Below, in pieces: positions 36,531 to 47,110 of a DNA stretch of 64,000 nt. The notes beneath the pieces were generated by a model. That model made no database searches. It was not told the DNA's origin and saw nothing but the letters and a program-made list of their open reading frames with translations. The DNA is taken from contig VUYV01000121.1 of assembly GCA_008711295.1 (NCBI GenBank), positions 124,001 to 188,000 on the forward strand. The letters are read 5' to 3'. The first letter of the stretch is position 1; each line of letters begins with the position of its first letter. The stretch is from Anarhynchus alexandrinus (lineage: Eukaryota > Chordata > Aves > Charadriiformes > Charadriidae). The position numbers and the translations under genes were made by a program.

Positions 36531-37439
36531 AGTAAATTACTAACCCTGAAGTGAGCTAACACTCAGCTAAAATTTTTTAGAAGTACTTCGTCATTTAGTT
36601 AGTCTCATACGATGCCTAGAACAGGAGCAGTACCCAGGGGCTGTACAATAATATTTAAACAATCAGGTTTATTATCTGCTTGTTTTAATTAAATGCTGCT
36701 ATTTTTTCCCTAGAGGAAGAAAATTTTTAACATTAAATTGTTTAATTTGAAGTAAACGGGCCTCTAAAAGATATATCATTTACTCTGATCTGATTTACCC
36801 TGCACAGAAGATTCCTGTTCATGAACTATTAATATGACTTAGCCCAATCAGATATGTTTCATTTGTGTCCTACTTCAAATCTTTAGGCTCTCCCATCTGT
36901 CAAAAATGTTCGGGCTGCTGAATGATAAAGCCTTGTTGCTATGGCAATTAGTTCCATTACCTAGGTGACAGTGCTGGCATGATGTCACCACTAAAGCGAT
37001 CTAACTCCTGAAATATTTTTAGTGTCTGTTGCAGATGGACGGCAGTAAAGACACCATTTATCAATGACCCAAAATCCCCACAGGTGATGGGAAGGAAGGT
37101 GCAGCTTGACCACTGTCAGTACTGCCTGGAAAAGCACAGGTGAAGAACGGATTATACAAGTGGACCATCTGCATTCAGCAACACTAACAGCGAGTGACAG
37201 GGAAGCACAAGCAAGAATAAAAAAAATAAAGAGAAGAGAAAACCTGCAGCTTCCTTGTTTGGGCAACAGCTGGATGAACTGCACCACTCTGCTCCTGCCG
37301 CATCGCCCTCTCCTAATTCGCTTGAGTAACATGAAGGCACACTCTGCAGATGTGTACATTTGCATATTTTAAGCCTTGGTATTAATTTTTATGTAGTATT
37401 TAGTCACACTTCAAAATCCCAGTCTGGGGTCAAATTCCC
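36531..37439. other. Unique stretch with regulatory-motif cluster
   Basis: No gene or repeat. Sequence 36640-37010 is AT-rich with many TTAATT/TTTAAT words, then carries CCAATCAG, an RFX-type X-box and a CRE-like site within about 145 bp. Such composition is typical of vertebrate conserved non-coding elements, but alignment would be needed. Confidence 0.4.
36935..36948 (+). promoter_or_regulatory. X-box-like (RFX) motif
   Basis: The word GTTGCTATGGCAAT is close to the palindromic X-box bound by RFX factors (GTTGCCATGGCAAC): two half-sites with a 2-bp centre and two mismatches. A CCAAT word (36844-36848) lies 86 bp before it and a CRE-like TGATGTCA (36980-36987) lies 31 bp after it. The combination recalls composite RFX/CREB/NF-Y elements, although the spacing is wider than in the classical MHC class II SXY module. 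Function is inferred only. Confidence 0.35.
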
Positions 37440-37510
37440 ATTGTACCAGGAACTGTGCAGGCAAGCACAACACTTGATAGCCTTTGCCCTCCCAGAGCTT
37501 ACAGACTTGC
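37440..37510 (+). repeat. Old amniote repeat remnant (MIR-type tail)
   Basis: The words 'aggaactgtgcaggcaagca' and 'gccctcccagagcttacaga' resemble the 'ctgtacaaacaca ... gccccaaagagcttacaatct' module of an old amniote SINE-type repeat. The match is short. Confidence 0.42.
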
Positions 37511-39717
37511 AGAGGGATTCAGGTGATGGCGATGCAAGAAGCAGTTGCTGCCATTTTCCCCGTTATCTACAGTTTATGAAAACTTTTATCTTCTAGTCAC
37601 ACCAATTCACAGGGCCCACAGTGCAACTGAAGCCCACAAGTAGCAAATTTGGCAGTGATTAAAAGGACAATGAAGGTAGCATCTGTCATTTTCTGGGTTG
37701 TTTTTTTTTCCTCCTCCCTTGGCTTTGCCTCAGATTTCTGGGGCATGCTGAAGTGAGCTGGTGCTACTTGCACAGTCAGCAACCAGATTGCACCTACTTT
37801 GACCAGGAAATCTGTGTAAAACGTGACCAGATTTTTCTTCTACTTCTTACTCAGATTAAACTCCATGTTCTGGAAACTAGCCAGGGAAACAGTAGTTACA
37901 GGAACACCCATAGCTGTATTAATGCAGATGAAGGGCTTCATTAATCTTGAAGCATTCAGACTGCTCAACAAAAATGTTTTTTTCCACTGTTGCATACACT
38001 AGGTCTCTTCTTCCTCTCACCAGGCTAGTGTATAAGCAACGAAATACAACAGAGTGAAGAATTCACATCAAATAACCAATGAGAAGAATTCTCTTCCCTT
38101 TATCCAGTGAAGAATTGCTCCCAAACCAAATAAGTTATTGGTTTATTCATTATTTAGAATTATGAGGCTATGCTTACAGCAAGTAATCCTTGATCCATAA
38201 ATCATTGGCAAACCATTAATTATACACACTCACTGCTTGCTGTCTTGGTTAGTCACATAAATCATATGGCACCCTGAACAGGTGAATGATGGATCCTAAA
38301 CATTGCAGTTTGTTGCCTTTATGGCATTCACCCCCACTCCCCCACATCGGACTTCGTCAGGAACACTACATCCCACTTGCACATCAGCGTCCTCTCTTTG
38401 TTCATCCTTTCTCTCCAAATATTCATTGATACAAGTCACATTTGCAGCAAACTTCTGTAATTGCCTAGTTCAAACTGTAGCTCATGGTCTCCTTTGTGCT
38501 CTCTGCCTGACCAGCTACCAGTGTTAAGCTGAAAAAAACCAAACCTAAAATCCCATAGCAATAATGTCATTGTGGGGGAGGAAAAAAAAAAAAAGTGAAG
38601 AGAGCTTCTCTGACAAAGATGCAGAGTGACTTCAGAGTTGTAGGGACTGTACTGCCCTTACTGTAAATTGTCAACAAACCACCAGAGAAATTGTACATGT
38701 GGACACACTTCTGACATGGTCGAAGGTCACATCAGTAATTTCTCTCTCACAGGGATTAGTATTTCATATTGGTCTTCTGCTGGGACATTCAAGGAAATTA
38801 ACACTGGTGACGTGCCCTTTACTTGCTGGCCTGTGGACCTTCATTAGGGCTGGAGAAAAACATATTTTTTTTCCTACCAGAAGCCACAGCAAACATATCT
38901 TTTACTAACCTGCCCATGCATTATTTCTTGTCTTTGTTCCCACATTGACACTCTGCTCTCTGAACATTCATTTCTCTCTTAGTTTCTACTCTGGTGTTCA
39001 CTGACGATGAGTGCAGATGACAGTGTCAGAAGCCCACATCGCTGTGGATCCAGGCCTGCAGTTTTGCAGCATAGTCCAAGAGGTGAGAGAGGTCACATGC
39101 AATGCTCACCTTGCTGTTGAAAACATATAATTTGACTAACCGGCTCTCTGCAAACTAATGAAGGAATAGAACAGCAATTGCCATCTGCAGTTGATAAATG
39201 GGGAGCTTTAAAGCTTACTTGGTATTTATGAACAGTCACAGGACCCAGCTGGATTTATAGCAAATATAATTGAAGCGCTCAGTTGACTATTTTCTTACCA
39301 CTAGCCTCTGAGATATCCTACTCTTGCATTTTGGGGACATCAGTGTTCACATGGGGAGTGGAAGAGTTCTCATTGTTGATGCCCAAATACGTGTGCACTG
39401 AATCTCCCAATTTATTCTGTGTAAAAATCCGTCTCGGACTCATGAAAGCTTTCACCAGATTGCATACTGACAGACACAGTCAAACGCTCAAGTTAGAGTT
39501 TTATACAGTAGGTAGAAAAGGACTTAAATTTGTTATAGATGTCTTACTTCAGTTCCAAGGGTGAACCTTTGGCCCGGGTGCTTTATGATGATACTTAGCT
39601 CCAACCGTGCAACCCTGAGGCAGATATTGAGTGGCTGCACATATTGGAAATAAAGTCACTGTCTCAGCAGGTGGCAAACCCAAACAACCCTTGTGGCAAA
39701 TCCAGCCACCTTCGTGG
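37511..39717. other. Unique non-coding stretch
   Basis: No gene or repeat recognised. A runs occur at 38583-38594. Open frames are under 95 codons and unremarkable. Confidence 0.55.
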
Positions 39718-39825
39718 TGCTTAGGGACATGGTTTAGTGGTGTTTTTGGCAGTGTTAGGTTGACGGCTGGACTCCATGATCTTCAAGGTCCCTTCCAACC
39801 TGGACAATTCTATGATTCTATTTTG
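39718..39825 (+). mobile_element. CR1 LINE 3' end fragment
   Basis: The stretch contains 'gggacatggtttagtggtg', 'ggcagtgttaggttgacgg', 'tggactccatgatcttcaag', 'gtcccttccaacc' and 'attctatgattct', the typical last 100 bp of a CR1 subfamily. It is immediately followed by the 5' part of another CR1 in the same orientation, so it is a separate, heavily 5'-truncated insertion. Confidence 0.88.
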
Positions 39826-39834
39826 CTCTACACA

Positions 39835-41071
39835 GGAAAGTACACAGAAACATCTACCAGGCTTGCTGGCATCAGATGGGATTCACCCTTCTAAAAGGGG
39901 TAAGAGGGTCTTTGCTCATAAGCTACCAAGGCTCTTTGACTGAGCTTTAAACTAGGCTTGAAGGTGTGTGTGTTTTGGGGGATGAAGAGAATATCAGGCT
40001 TGCTCATGACAAGCTGTGAGACGACACACCAAGAATTAGGGCACTGGGTTGTTAGCAAGGGCCCAAAGCCTGTTGCTCTGAGATGTGCCAGCTACACACT
40101 TAATACAGCACACTTAATCTTATAGAAATGACCAGGAGTTCCTGAGGTATTAGGAGCCAACAGGGAAACACCAGTGAAATGCCTCAAAGGAATTAAGAAG
40201 TGTTCCTCTAAGGAGGTGACACAGCTGACAGCCCAGGTCTCAGGGACCTGGACAAGCTCTAGAAGTGGTCCTATGTGAACTTCATGAGGTTCAACAAGGC
40301 CAAGCACAGGGTCCTGCACCAGGGTCAGGGCAACCCCTGGTATCAATACAGGCTGGGGGATGAAGGGATTGAACGCAGCCCTGCTTAAAAGGATTTGGGG
40401 AAAACTGGTGGATGGAAAGCTGGACATGATCTAGCAATGCATGCTCACAGCCCAGAAGGCCAATTGTATCCTGGGCTGCATCAAAAGAAGTGTGGCCAGC
40501 AGGTCAAGGGAGGTGATTCTGCCCCGCTGCTCTGCTGAGACCCCACCTGGAGTACTGCGTCCAGCTCTGAAGCTCTCAGCATAGCAAAGACATGGACCTG
40601 TTGGAGCAGGTCCACAGGAGGGCCACAAAAATGATCAGAGGTCTGGAACACCTCTCCTGTGAGGACAGGCTGAGACAGTTGGGGTTGTTCAGCCAGGAGA
40701 AGAGAAGGCTCTGGGGACACCTTACTGCAGATTTTCAGTACTTAAAGGGAGCTTATAAGAAAGATGAGGACAAACATTTTAGCAGGGTCTGTTACAATAG
40801 GACAAGGCGTAATGGTTTTAAACTAAAAGACGGTTTTCAACTAGATTTAGACTAGATAGAAAGAAGTAGTCTTTTATGATGAGGGTGATGTAACACTGGA
40901 ACAGGTTGCCCAGAGAGGTGGTAGGTGCCCCAACCCTTGAAACATTCAAGGCCAGGTTGGACGGGGCTCTGAGCAACCTGATCTAGATGAAGATGTCACT
41001 GCTCATTTCATGGGGTTTGGACTAGATGACCTTCAAAGGTCCCTTCCCAAATTATTCTATAGTTCTATGAT
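39835..41071 (+). mobile_element. CR1 LINE with ORF1 esterase end, ORF2 C-terminus and 3' end; internal deletion
   Basis: At 39869-39955 the plus strand reads ASDGIHPSKRGKRVFAHKL, then PRLFD-stop-ALN. This is the C-terminal block of the CR1 ORF1 esterase with its DGIH (Asp/His catalytic) motif. The ORF1-ORF2 spacer text follows ('gagccaacagggaaacacc', 'gtgacacagctgacagccca'). Near 40233 it jumps to the RT C-terminal region ('gacctggacaagctctagaa'). About 40592-40855 gives LLEQVHRRATKMIRGLEHL and GLFSQEKRRLWGHL, then the 3' UTR and 'ttctatagttctatgat'. The endonuclease and most of the RT are missing, probably by internal deletion. Stops are frequent, so it is inactive. Confidence 0.87.
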
Positions 41072-42194
41072 CCAGTAGAAACTGCTAAGTCAAGAATAGG
41101 AGAGGAGGTGCTTCCAAGCCCACCCCAAATTAAAGCCTTTGTCCCTACCCCAGGGCTTGCTCCTGGGAGAGCTGTGCAGCTTTCTCTGCCTTGTAAACCC
41201 AGTATCTGAAGTTAAGCAAGTGTATGTGTGATTTGTGAATCAGGACCTTCCAAAAAAATGCTTACACTTCACTCAAATAACCTCAGCTACCCAAGGTGGA
41301 GCCAACTGCAACACATTATGTGGTGCAGCAGTTTAGTTTACAAACTGAAAATTACAGTATCCACTCAAAACCGTAGAAAAACATCTAGGTAGGCAGGAAA
41401 TAAGTCACTCAAGTCATCTATGAGGATTGAAGGCTAAAAAAAAGTTTAAAAATGCAGGTGGTCAGGAACTCTATGTCATGTGTCAGTGGTAAATGAGATA
41501 GCAGTGAATGCTGATGATCATACCACTATTGTATGCATTTGAACCTATCGTTTGTATTTGAATGTATACTTCATATGTCACAAATTTTAGTTTACAGAGA
41601 AAAACATTTAAAAGGCTGTTAACTGTGTAGGACAATGTGCCAAATTAAATTCCTGCTATCCTTACACCTTGCCATAGTGAGCTCATTAAAAGCAAGTGAT
41701 AATACTGTCTAGCTCCTATCATGAGAAAGACATTGAAATCACTGACTTACTATAGAAGATAACCTCAATTCATCCAAAGCAGTAATATCCCATAAAGAAA
41801 AGCTTGCACCAGTGGTACCTATGTTACAGAAATAAGTATAACCAGTTTTGTACACAGTAATTTATACATAATAGCCATAATATACCATCTCCACAAAAAT
41901 TCAGCCTGAATGTGCTAAAAGTGGAATAAAGATATTGCCCTGTACTGGGGTAAAGGCAGCTCTCAACACAAAGCTTTAGAAACATCACTGACTTGCTTTC
42001 AGCAACATTGAGATTAGGCAATCTTTTAGCTTTTCCTTAGAGACATCCTAATTCAAGCTCTGCAGTTATCATATTAGCGCAGGTACAGGCAGATCAGAAG
42101 CTACTGGCTATAATAGAGGCTTACTTTATTTTAAACTTGTGTTAACGTTGGAGTGAGACCACGGGAAACGTGCTGGTATAAATTTCTTATGAAC
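41072..42194. other. Unique non-coding stretch
   Basis: No gene or repeat recognised; AT-rich, frames under 70 codons. Confidence 0.55.
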
Positions 42195-42270
42195 AGGCCC
42201 TGATTTTCAAAGATGCCCAATTAACTCATTTGCTCCTCCTTTAAAGAGGATGTCTCAAAATCTGACATAG
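42195..42270. repeat. Old amniote palindromic repeat remnant
   Basis: The words 'ccctgattttcaaagatgcc' and 'gatgtctcaaaatctgacat' form a loose inverted pair, as in an old amniote repeat with 'gcctgattttcaaa...' arms at both ends. The copy is short and worn. Confidence 0.38.
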
Positions 42271-42600
42271 TGCAAACATTATGTCATCTAGTATCAACAG
42301 AAAGAAAATGTAAGATGTATGCAGTACCAACAGAAATACCTTTAAACACACACTCCATGTTACCCTTGGTAACCAGTAAGGCACACTGTAGGATATTAGT
42401 TTTCAACATTCTTTAGAAGACTACAGCTCTGGCTACTTAGGACATACACATGCATAAACCCATTATATCCTAAAAAGTGCATTCTTGCAAATAACACATT
42501 TTCAACCAAAGCCATTTTATTTCTTACTTAATTGAGGAAAAAAAAGATTTTCCTTCAGTTAGTAGTCCTGCAGGTCACTTTATGACAAGCACCTAGAAAC

Positions 42601-42701
42601 ACAGAATCACAGAACGGTTTGGGTTGGAAGGGACCTTAAAGATCATCTACTTCCAACCCCCCTGCCATGGGCAGGGACACCTTCCACTAGACCAGGTTAC
42701 A
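42601..42701 (-). mobile_element. CR1 LINE 3' end fragment
   Basis: The text 'acagaatcacagaacggttt', 'gggttggaagggaccttaaa', 'gatcatctacttccaacccc' and 'tgccatgggcagggacacc' is the reverse complement of the CR1 3' UTR. The low-coordinate side is the 3' end. It is truncated after about 100 bp and close to consensus, so fairly young. Confidence 0.92.
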
Positions 42702-43664
42702 CAGACGTCTTATCTAGGGAACAAACTGTTGTGCAAAATCTCACAAAAATCACATTTTTCCCTAGAGAGGAAAGATTAAATACTTGAGTTCATAATTATC
42801 CAATCCATAGAAAGTAGTCAGCTCCAGAATTGCCATGGTTTTGGTCTGCGTATGCTGCTTTCTTAACGACCAAACACTGCTGTCAAAAGTGGCAGGCGTG
42901 CTGGCCATTTGGGGTTTAGCTTAGTGTCCCTTGCTCCAGAGGGAACTCAGAAACCCGGCTCTTTCTCCAAGACTGCATCTTTTTGAGATTTCATTTACAA
43001 AAATAGATTGCTTCAGCAATGCAGAAAAACTGGATGGTCCGACATAGCAGAGGCAAAATCCTCTTTCCCTCCTCCTCCCCATGCTACCGCCCAGAAAGCG
43101 ATGTGCTGACAGAAGAAGGGCTACTTTTTAAGGGGAGGGAAGGGCTTGTTTTTTCCTTAACCAAGCAGGCAAACAACAGCTAGCTCTGCCTCCCTCTGCT
43201 CCCTCGTCTCCCTTTTCAATTGTAATCCTCCTGCATAGTACAAGTTGTTGTGTATTTGCTTGTGCTTCCCCACTGCCCAACAGTCACACCAATTATAAAG
43301 GAATGAAAGAGACTGCTTTTTCTTCTCTATCCATAATCTTTCACAAATCTCAACTATTTCTGCTACTAAGACGTGCCTTGGCTTCTGTGCACTTCACTCA
43401 ATACCATCTGTACACATCCAAGGACAAAACCATCCCTTTTGTTACTAAGAAGTGGCCTTGTATAGCTCTCAAGTTGCTGAGGGAGTTTGGCTACACAGGA
43501 GATTAGTTTTCTTGCTGAGGAATATCCTATTGTGACAGCCGTGCTATTCCTGTCCTTTTAAAAACGTAGAGACGAGCAAACAGCAACACAGATTTACTAA
43601 CTATGCCTAAAATTAATGAAATGTTCAACATTCAACTTCAACCCGTTAAAACGGGTTCAAGTTA
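42702..43664. other. Unique non-coding stretch
   Basis: No gene or repeat recognised. C/T-rich patches near 43055-43085 and 43185-43210. Confidence 0.5.
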
Positions 43665-43892
43665 TGTCAGGGTAGGTTTAGATTGGATATTAGGAAGTAT
43701 TTTTTCACTGAAAGGGTTATTAAACATTGGAATAGGCTGCCCAGAGAGGTGGTGGATTCACCATCCCTGGAGNNNNNNNNNNNNNNNNNNNNNNNNNNNN
43801 NNNNTTTTTTTTTTTTCTTCAGGGTAGGTTAACGGTTGGACTTGATGATTTTAAAGGTCCCTTCCAACCTCACTAATTCTATGATTCTATGA
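43665..43892 (+). mobile_element. CR1 LINE 3' end, interrupted by a gap
   Basis: Before the gap: 'ggtttagattggatattagg', 'ttggaataggctgcccagag', 'aggtggtggattcaccatcc', the last ORF2 codons region (RHWNRLP-type text, worn). After the gap: 'taacggttggacttgatga', 'ggtcccttccaacctcac' and 'attctatgattctatgatt', the CR1 3' terminus. The gap plus a T run of 12 replaces roughly the start of the 3' UTR. Confidence 0.87.
43773..43804. other. Assembly gap (32 N)
   Basis: There are 32 undetermined bases inside a CR1 3' end, directly followed by a run of twelve T. Homopolymer-linked sequencing or assembly failure is likely. Confidence 0.98.
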
Positions 43893-46800
43893 TTAATATG
43901 TATCTTTAGAAGAGACTACTGTGCAGCAGTGCTCAAGTATTCTCACTCAGATTCTCTCACTCTTACCACTTGCAAGACACTTCAATAATCTAAGGCTCAA
44001 CCCCAGTGACACACATTATTTTTAAAAAAATATTTGACAGTTTGTCTCACTGGTATCAGCATCTTTGCATAGCACGAGCAGCCTAAGTGACTTTAAGTAT
44101 ACCCCCTGAATTTTGCTCTGGACATGCTGTGTTTCCATGGACTGTTACCCAAGAGCAGCAGAAAGACAAGAGGGGCTCAAGGCCATAGTTGTTCCAGAAA
44201 GGTTCTTCAAGTGGTGGGCATAGCTCTGTGTTTTCTCAATGTGTGCAACACATGCACAGAAAGGCATCTGCTTGGCCTCCTCCTGGGGAAAAGGAGATCA
44301 TTCTGCTGGTATTACAAAAGGAAAAGGGAAAGCCTGACCAATATCTGGGTTCTATCTTGAAGGAGGATTAGAACTCGGTTTTAGCTCACCAGTATTCAGA
44401 AAGTCTGGTCTTCTGATCAGCTGGAGGACTCCATCTAACAGAAAGGCTTAAAAACGATGAAAGGAAACTTGGACCAGGAAGAAGGTAGTGATGTCTGGAA
44501 CAAACAGCACGAAGCAGACCAAAATCACAACTCTTGTTTTAGTGTCATGTTCACCCTCACTTTGAGGAGTGGAAAATTAGTGGGCACAGCTTGTCAAAGG
44601 GTAACAGTAAAATCAGAGTATTGGATGCGCTCCAAAACAACCAGTCCAAATATTTTGGTTCCCTTTATTTGTTCAGTGCAAGTACTTTCAACTGACATTT
44701 TTGAGCACTCATTTCCCTCTCATCTGTCCATCTGAGATACTTATAACTACAGCATGAGAGAATAAAAACATTAAGTGCAAGTGAAAGAGAGGGTCCGGGT
44801 AGGTTTTGCTGGAATAACTGACCCTTGCTCATCGACCGATGCTCAAACATCAGAGCATTCGATAGCTTATCAACACATTAAAAATACATTGACTGTAGTT
44901 CTTGCCTATGACTCTTTTGTTACAGCCTGGGTCCATAACGTTTTTCCTTCTCCAGAAATACCCTGCTTAAGCTGTCCGATTGATCTTTAAACATGAACAA
45001 AGGAAAAAGGTCCACTAATGCAATTTCACTGTCATTGTTTTCAAAGCTATTGAACTGTAAACCCTGCGTGTTAGGCAATTGATGTGTGAACACCTCATGT
45101 GGCAATCTCTCTTTAAGTAAAATATTTCAGTAGGTAATTTTAGTTAAATTGTGTACAATTACAACACGAAAAACCAACTTATTTCATGGAGCATATAATA
45201 CTCATACATGGTAAACTCAATTTCTTTGCTGTATTGGGTCTTCACATACAAACATGTACAGTAGTACACGTGCTGAAAATATTGTATGTACTTCATGCAA
45301 AAATTGAGTTTGTCCTCAAATTATGCTGTGAATTACTCAGCTCACTCTACATGAGATAACATGATATAAGCAAAACAAAGACCAAGCCCCGAATCTGAAA
45401 TTTTGTGCTTAATTGTGAAGTCCACAAGAATTACTGTTATATGTTTATAACCTAGATCAACTATGATTTTTGAATACCATTGGAATCATTCCTTTCTCAC
45501 CACTTATGTGTCATTACTTTGCTGCTCTGCACAAGAAGTCACGAATTAACACAAACTTCTGAAATCCACTAGGTACACATTTTCATTGACACAAGGTTTT
45601 TCCTTGTCATTTACTTTTAATTCAGTTAGTCTATAAAATTCAGTATGTTTAACATTAAAGAGGAAGACACATAAAATAGTTGATCCACCGCTTTTGGCAG
45701 TGATATAGTGGCAATTATGAAAAAAAAATATTTACATCAGCAATCTTTGATGTTTTCGCCGATCATCAGTATTCATTTATTTAAAAAGGATTTGTGAATT
45801 ATACCCTAGAATTAGTGACATAGATGACAAAATAGTAAAAAAAAAATCAGGTTAGGACAGCATAAAATTAAAGGAGAAAATTAGAATATAGAGTCCGAGT
45901 TAATTGTTACAAAAAAAAATCCTACACGCAGAGCATCTGGATTAGTCAGTGACATGAGTTGCTTTAGCTCACTTGGTTATCTATTAGACAGCATCCAGAC
46001 CCGAGTAAATATTCTAGAATTTATGAATATGTTAAATAAGATAAAAGTGTCCTAAGAAAGTCATCATTCAAGACCTTGTCAATATTAACAAAGACAACAC
46101 TCAGCACACTAAGTCTTTGGTTTCACACTAACTGGTAAAGAGATTTGTCCCCTTCAACCCAAACTCTGTCTGCAATGTTGTCTTCAGCTGAACCTTACCT
46201 TAGACACACTGTGCTCTCCAAATCACTTCTCAGCTTCCTTACGCTGACCAAATATGAGAAGGACACCACAGTAAAACCAGTCTGGAACGTCCCTGATGCC
46301 CAGGCCCCTTAAATTAATCTCTTCTGTCAGATTTTCTTCTCTCTCTACCACTTCACCCAAAGATTCTAGTGAATTTCCAACAAACTCTGAACTTTGACAA
46401 ATTAGGCAAGGTGTCATAAGGTATTTTATCGCCACTGTTCACTTCACAGAAAGGAGAAGGTTGTGGAAACTCTAGAAGACATACAAACAAGTTACGTTCA
46501 GATCAGGAAGATGTGGAAGGAAAGCACTGCAAGAACACACGTTATACAGAGAAACATAAATATAGTTTCTAGTATCATTCTGCAAGTTACTTCATGGAAA
46601 CATAACTCAACAAGGAAGACTTTGGAACTATTATATCTCACTTACTTCAAAGCACAGTGCTCAGTTTACAGGTGAAAAAATAGATTCTTGCGATCAGTAC
46701 TGGAATCTAAGTAGACTGGAAACCAAATACTGGAATTAAAATTAAAAGGCAGGGCATTTGGGGGTTTTGTGCATTTGTTTTGAGGTTTGTTTGGTTTTGG

Positions 46801-46984
46801 TTTGTTTGTTTTGTTGGTTTGGGTTTTTTTCCCCCCAAAGTGGCTATTTTATCACCAATAGCAAAGTCCTTCTTGATTACTTTTTTGTTTGTTTTGTAAG
46901 AGAACCAGACCAGTTTTCTGCCCATCAGCTGCTGCTGGCCAAATGTGTTCTGTGACACAGCTCACTGCAGAGACAACCTCCCCC
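43893..46984. other. Unique non-coding stretch with T/G low complexity
   Basis: No gene or element recognised. A strongly T/G-biased tract (GGTTT and GTTT units) lies at 46757-46840. A runs occur at 45719-45728 and 45837-45846. Frames are under 95 codons. Confidence 0.5.
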
Positions 46985-47110
46985 ACAGCCTAACGGAGAA
47001 CCACCACGCTGGGTCAGGCACGAGTCCTGTCTAGCTCAGTGCCTTGTGTCCACGGCAGACAGGAACGGATGCCCAGGAGCCAGGACAAGGCTTCAGCATG
47101 CCAATGTACG
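46985..47110 (-). mobile_element. Old CR1/L3-like LINE 3' end remnant
   Basis: The text 'cacgctgggtcaggcacgag', 'tcctgtctagctcagtgcct', 'gtccacggcagacaggaac' and 'gatgcccaggagc' follows the old amniote LINE 3' end 'actgggtcagaccaaaggtccatctagcccagt...tctccgacagtggcc...gatgcccca'. In that family the 3' end of the element is on the low-coordinate side in this orientation. It is worn and non-coding. Confidence 0.6.

Noticed and set aside
36844..36987. A classical MHC class II SXY promoter module
   Set aside because: X-box, CRE-like and CCAAT words are present, but order and spacing do not fit the compact module and no gene follows.
46757..46840. T/G-rich tract as G-quadruplex or telomere-like repeat
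   Set aside because: G runs are short and irregular and there is no TTAGGG periodicity; it is plain low complexity.
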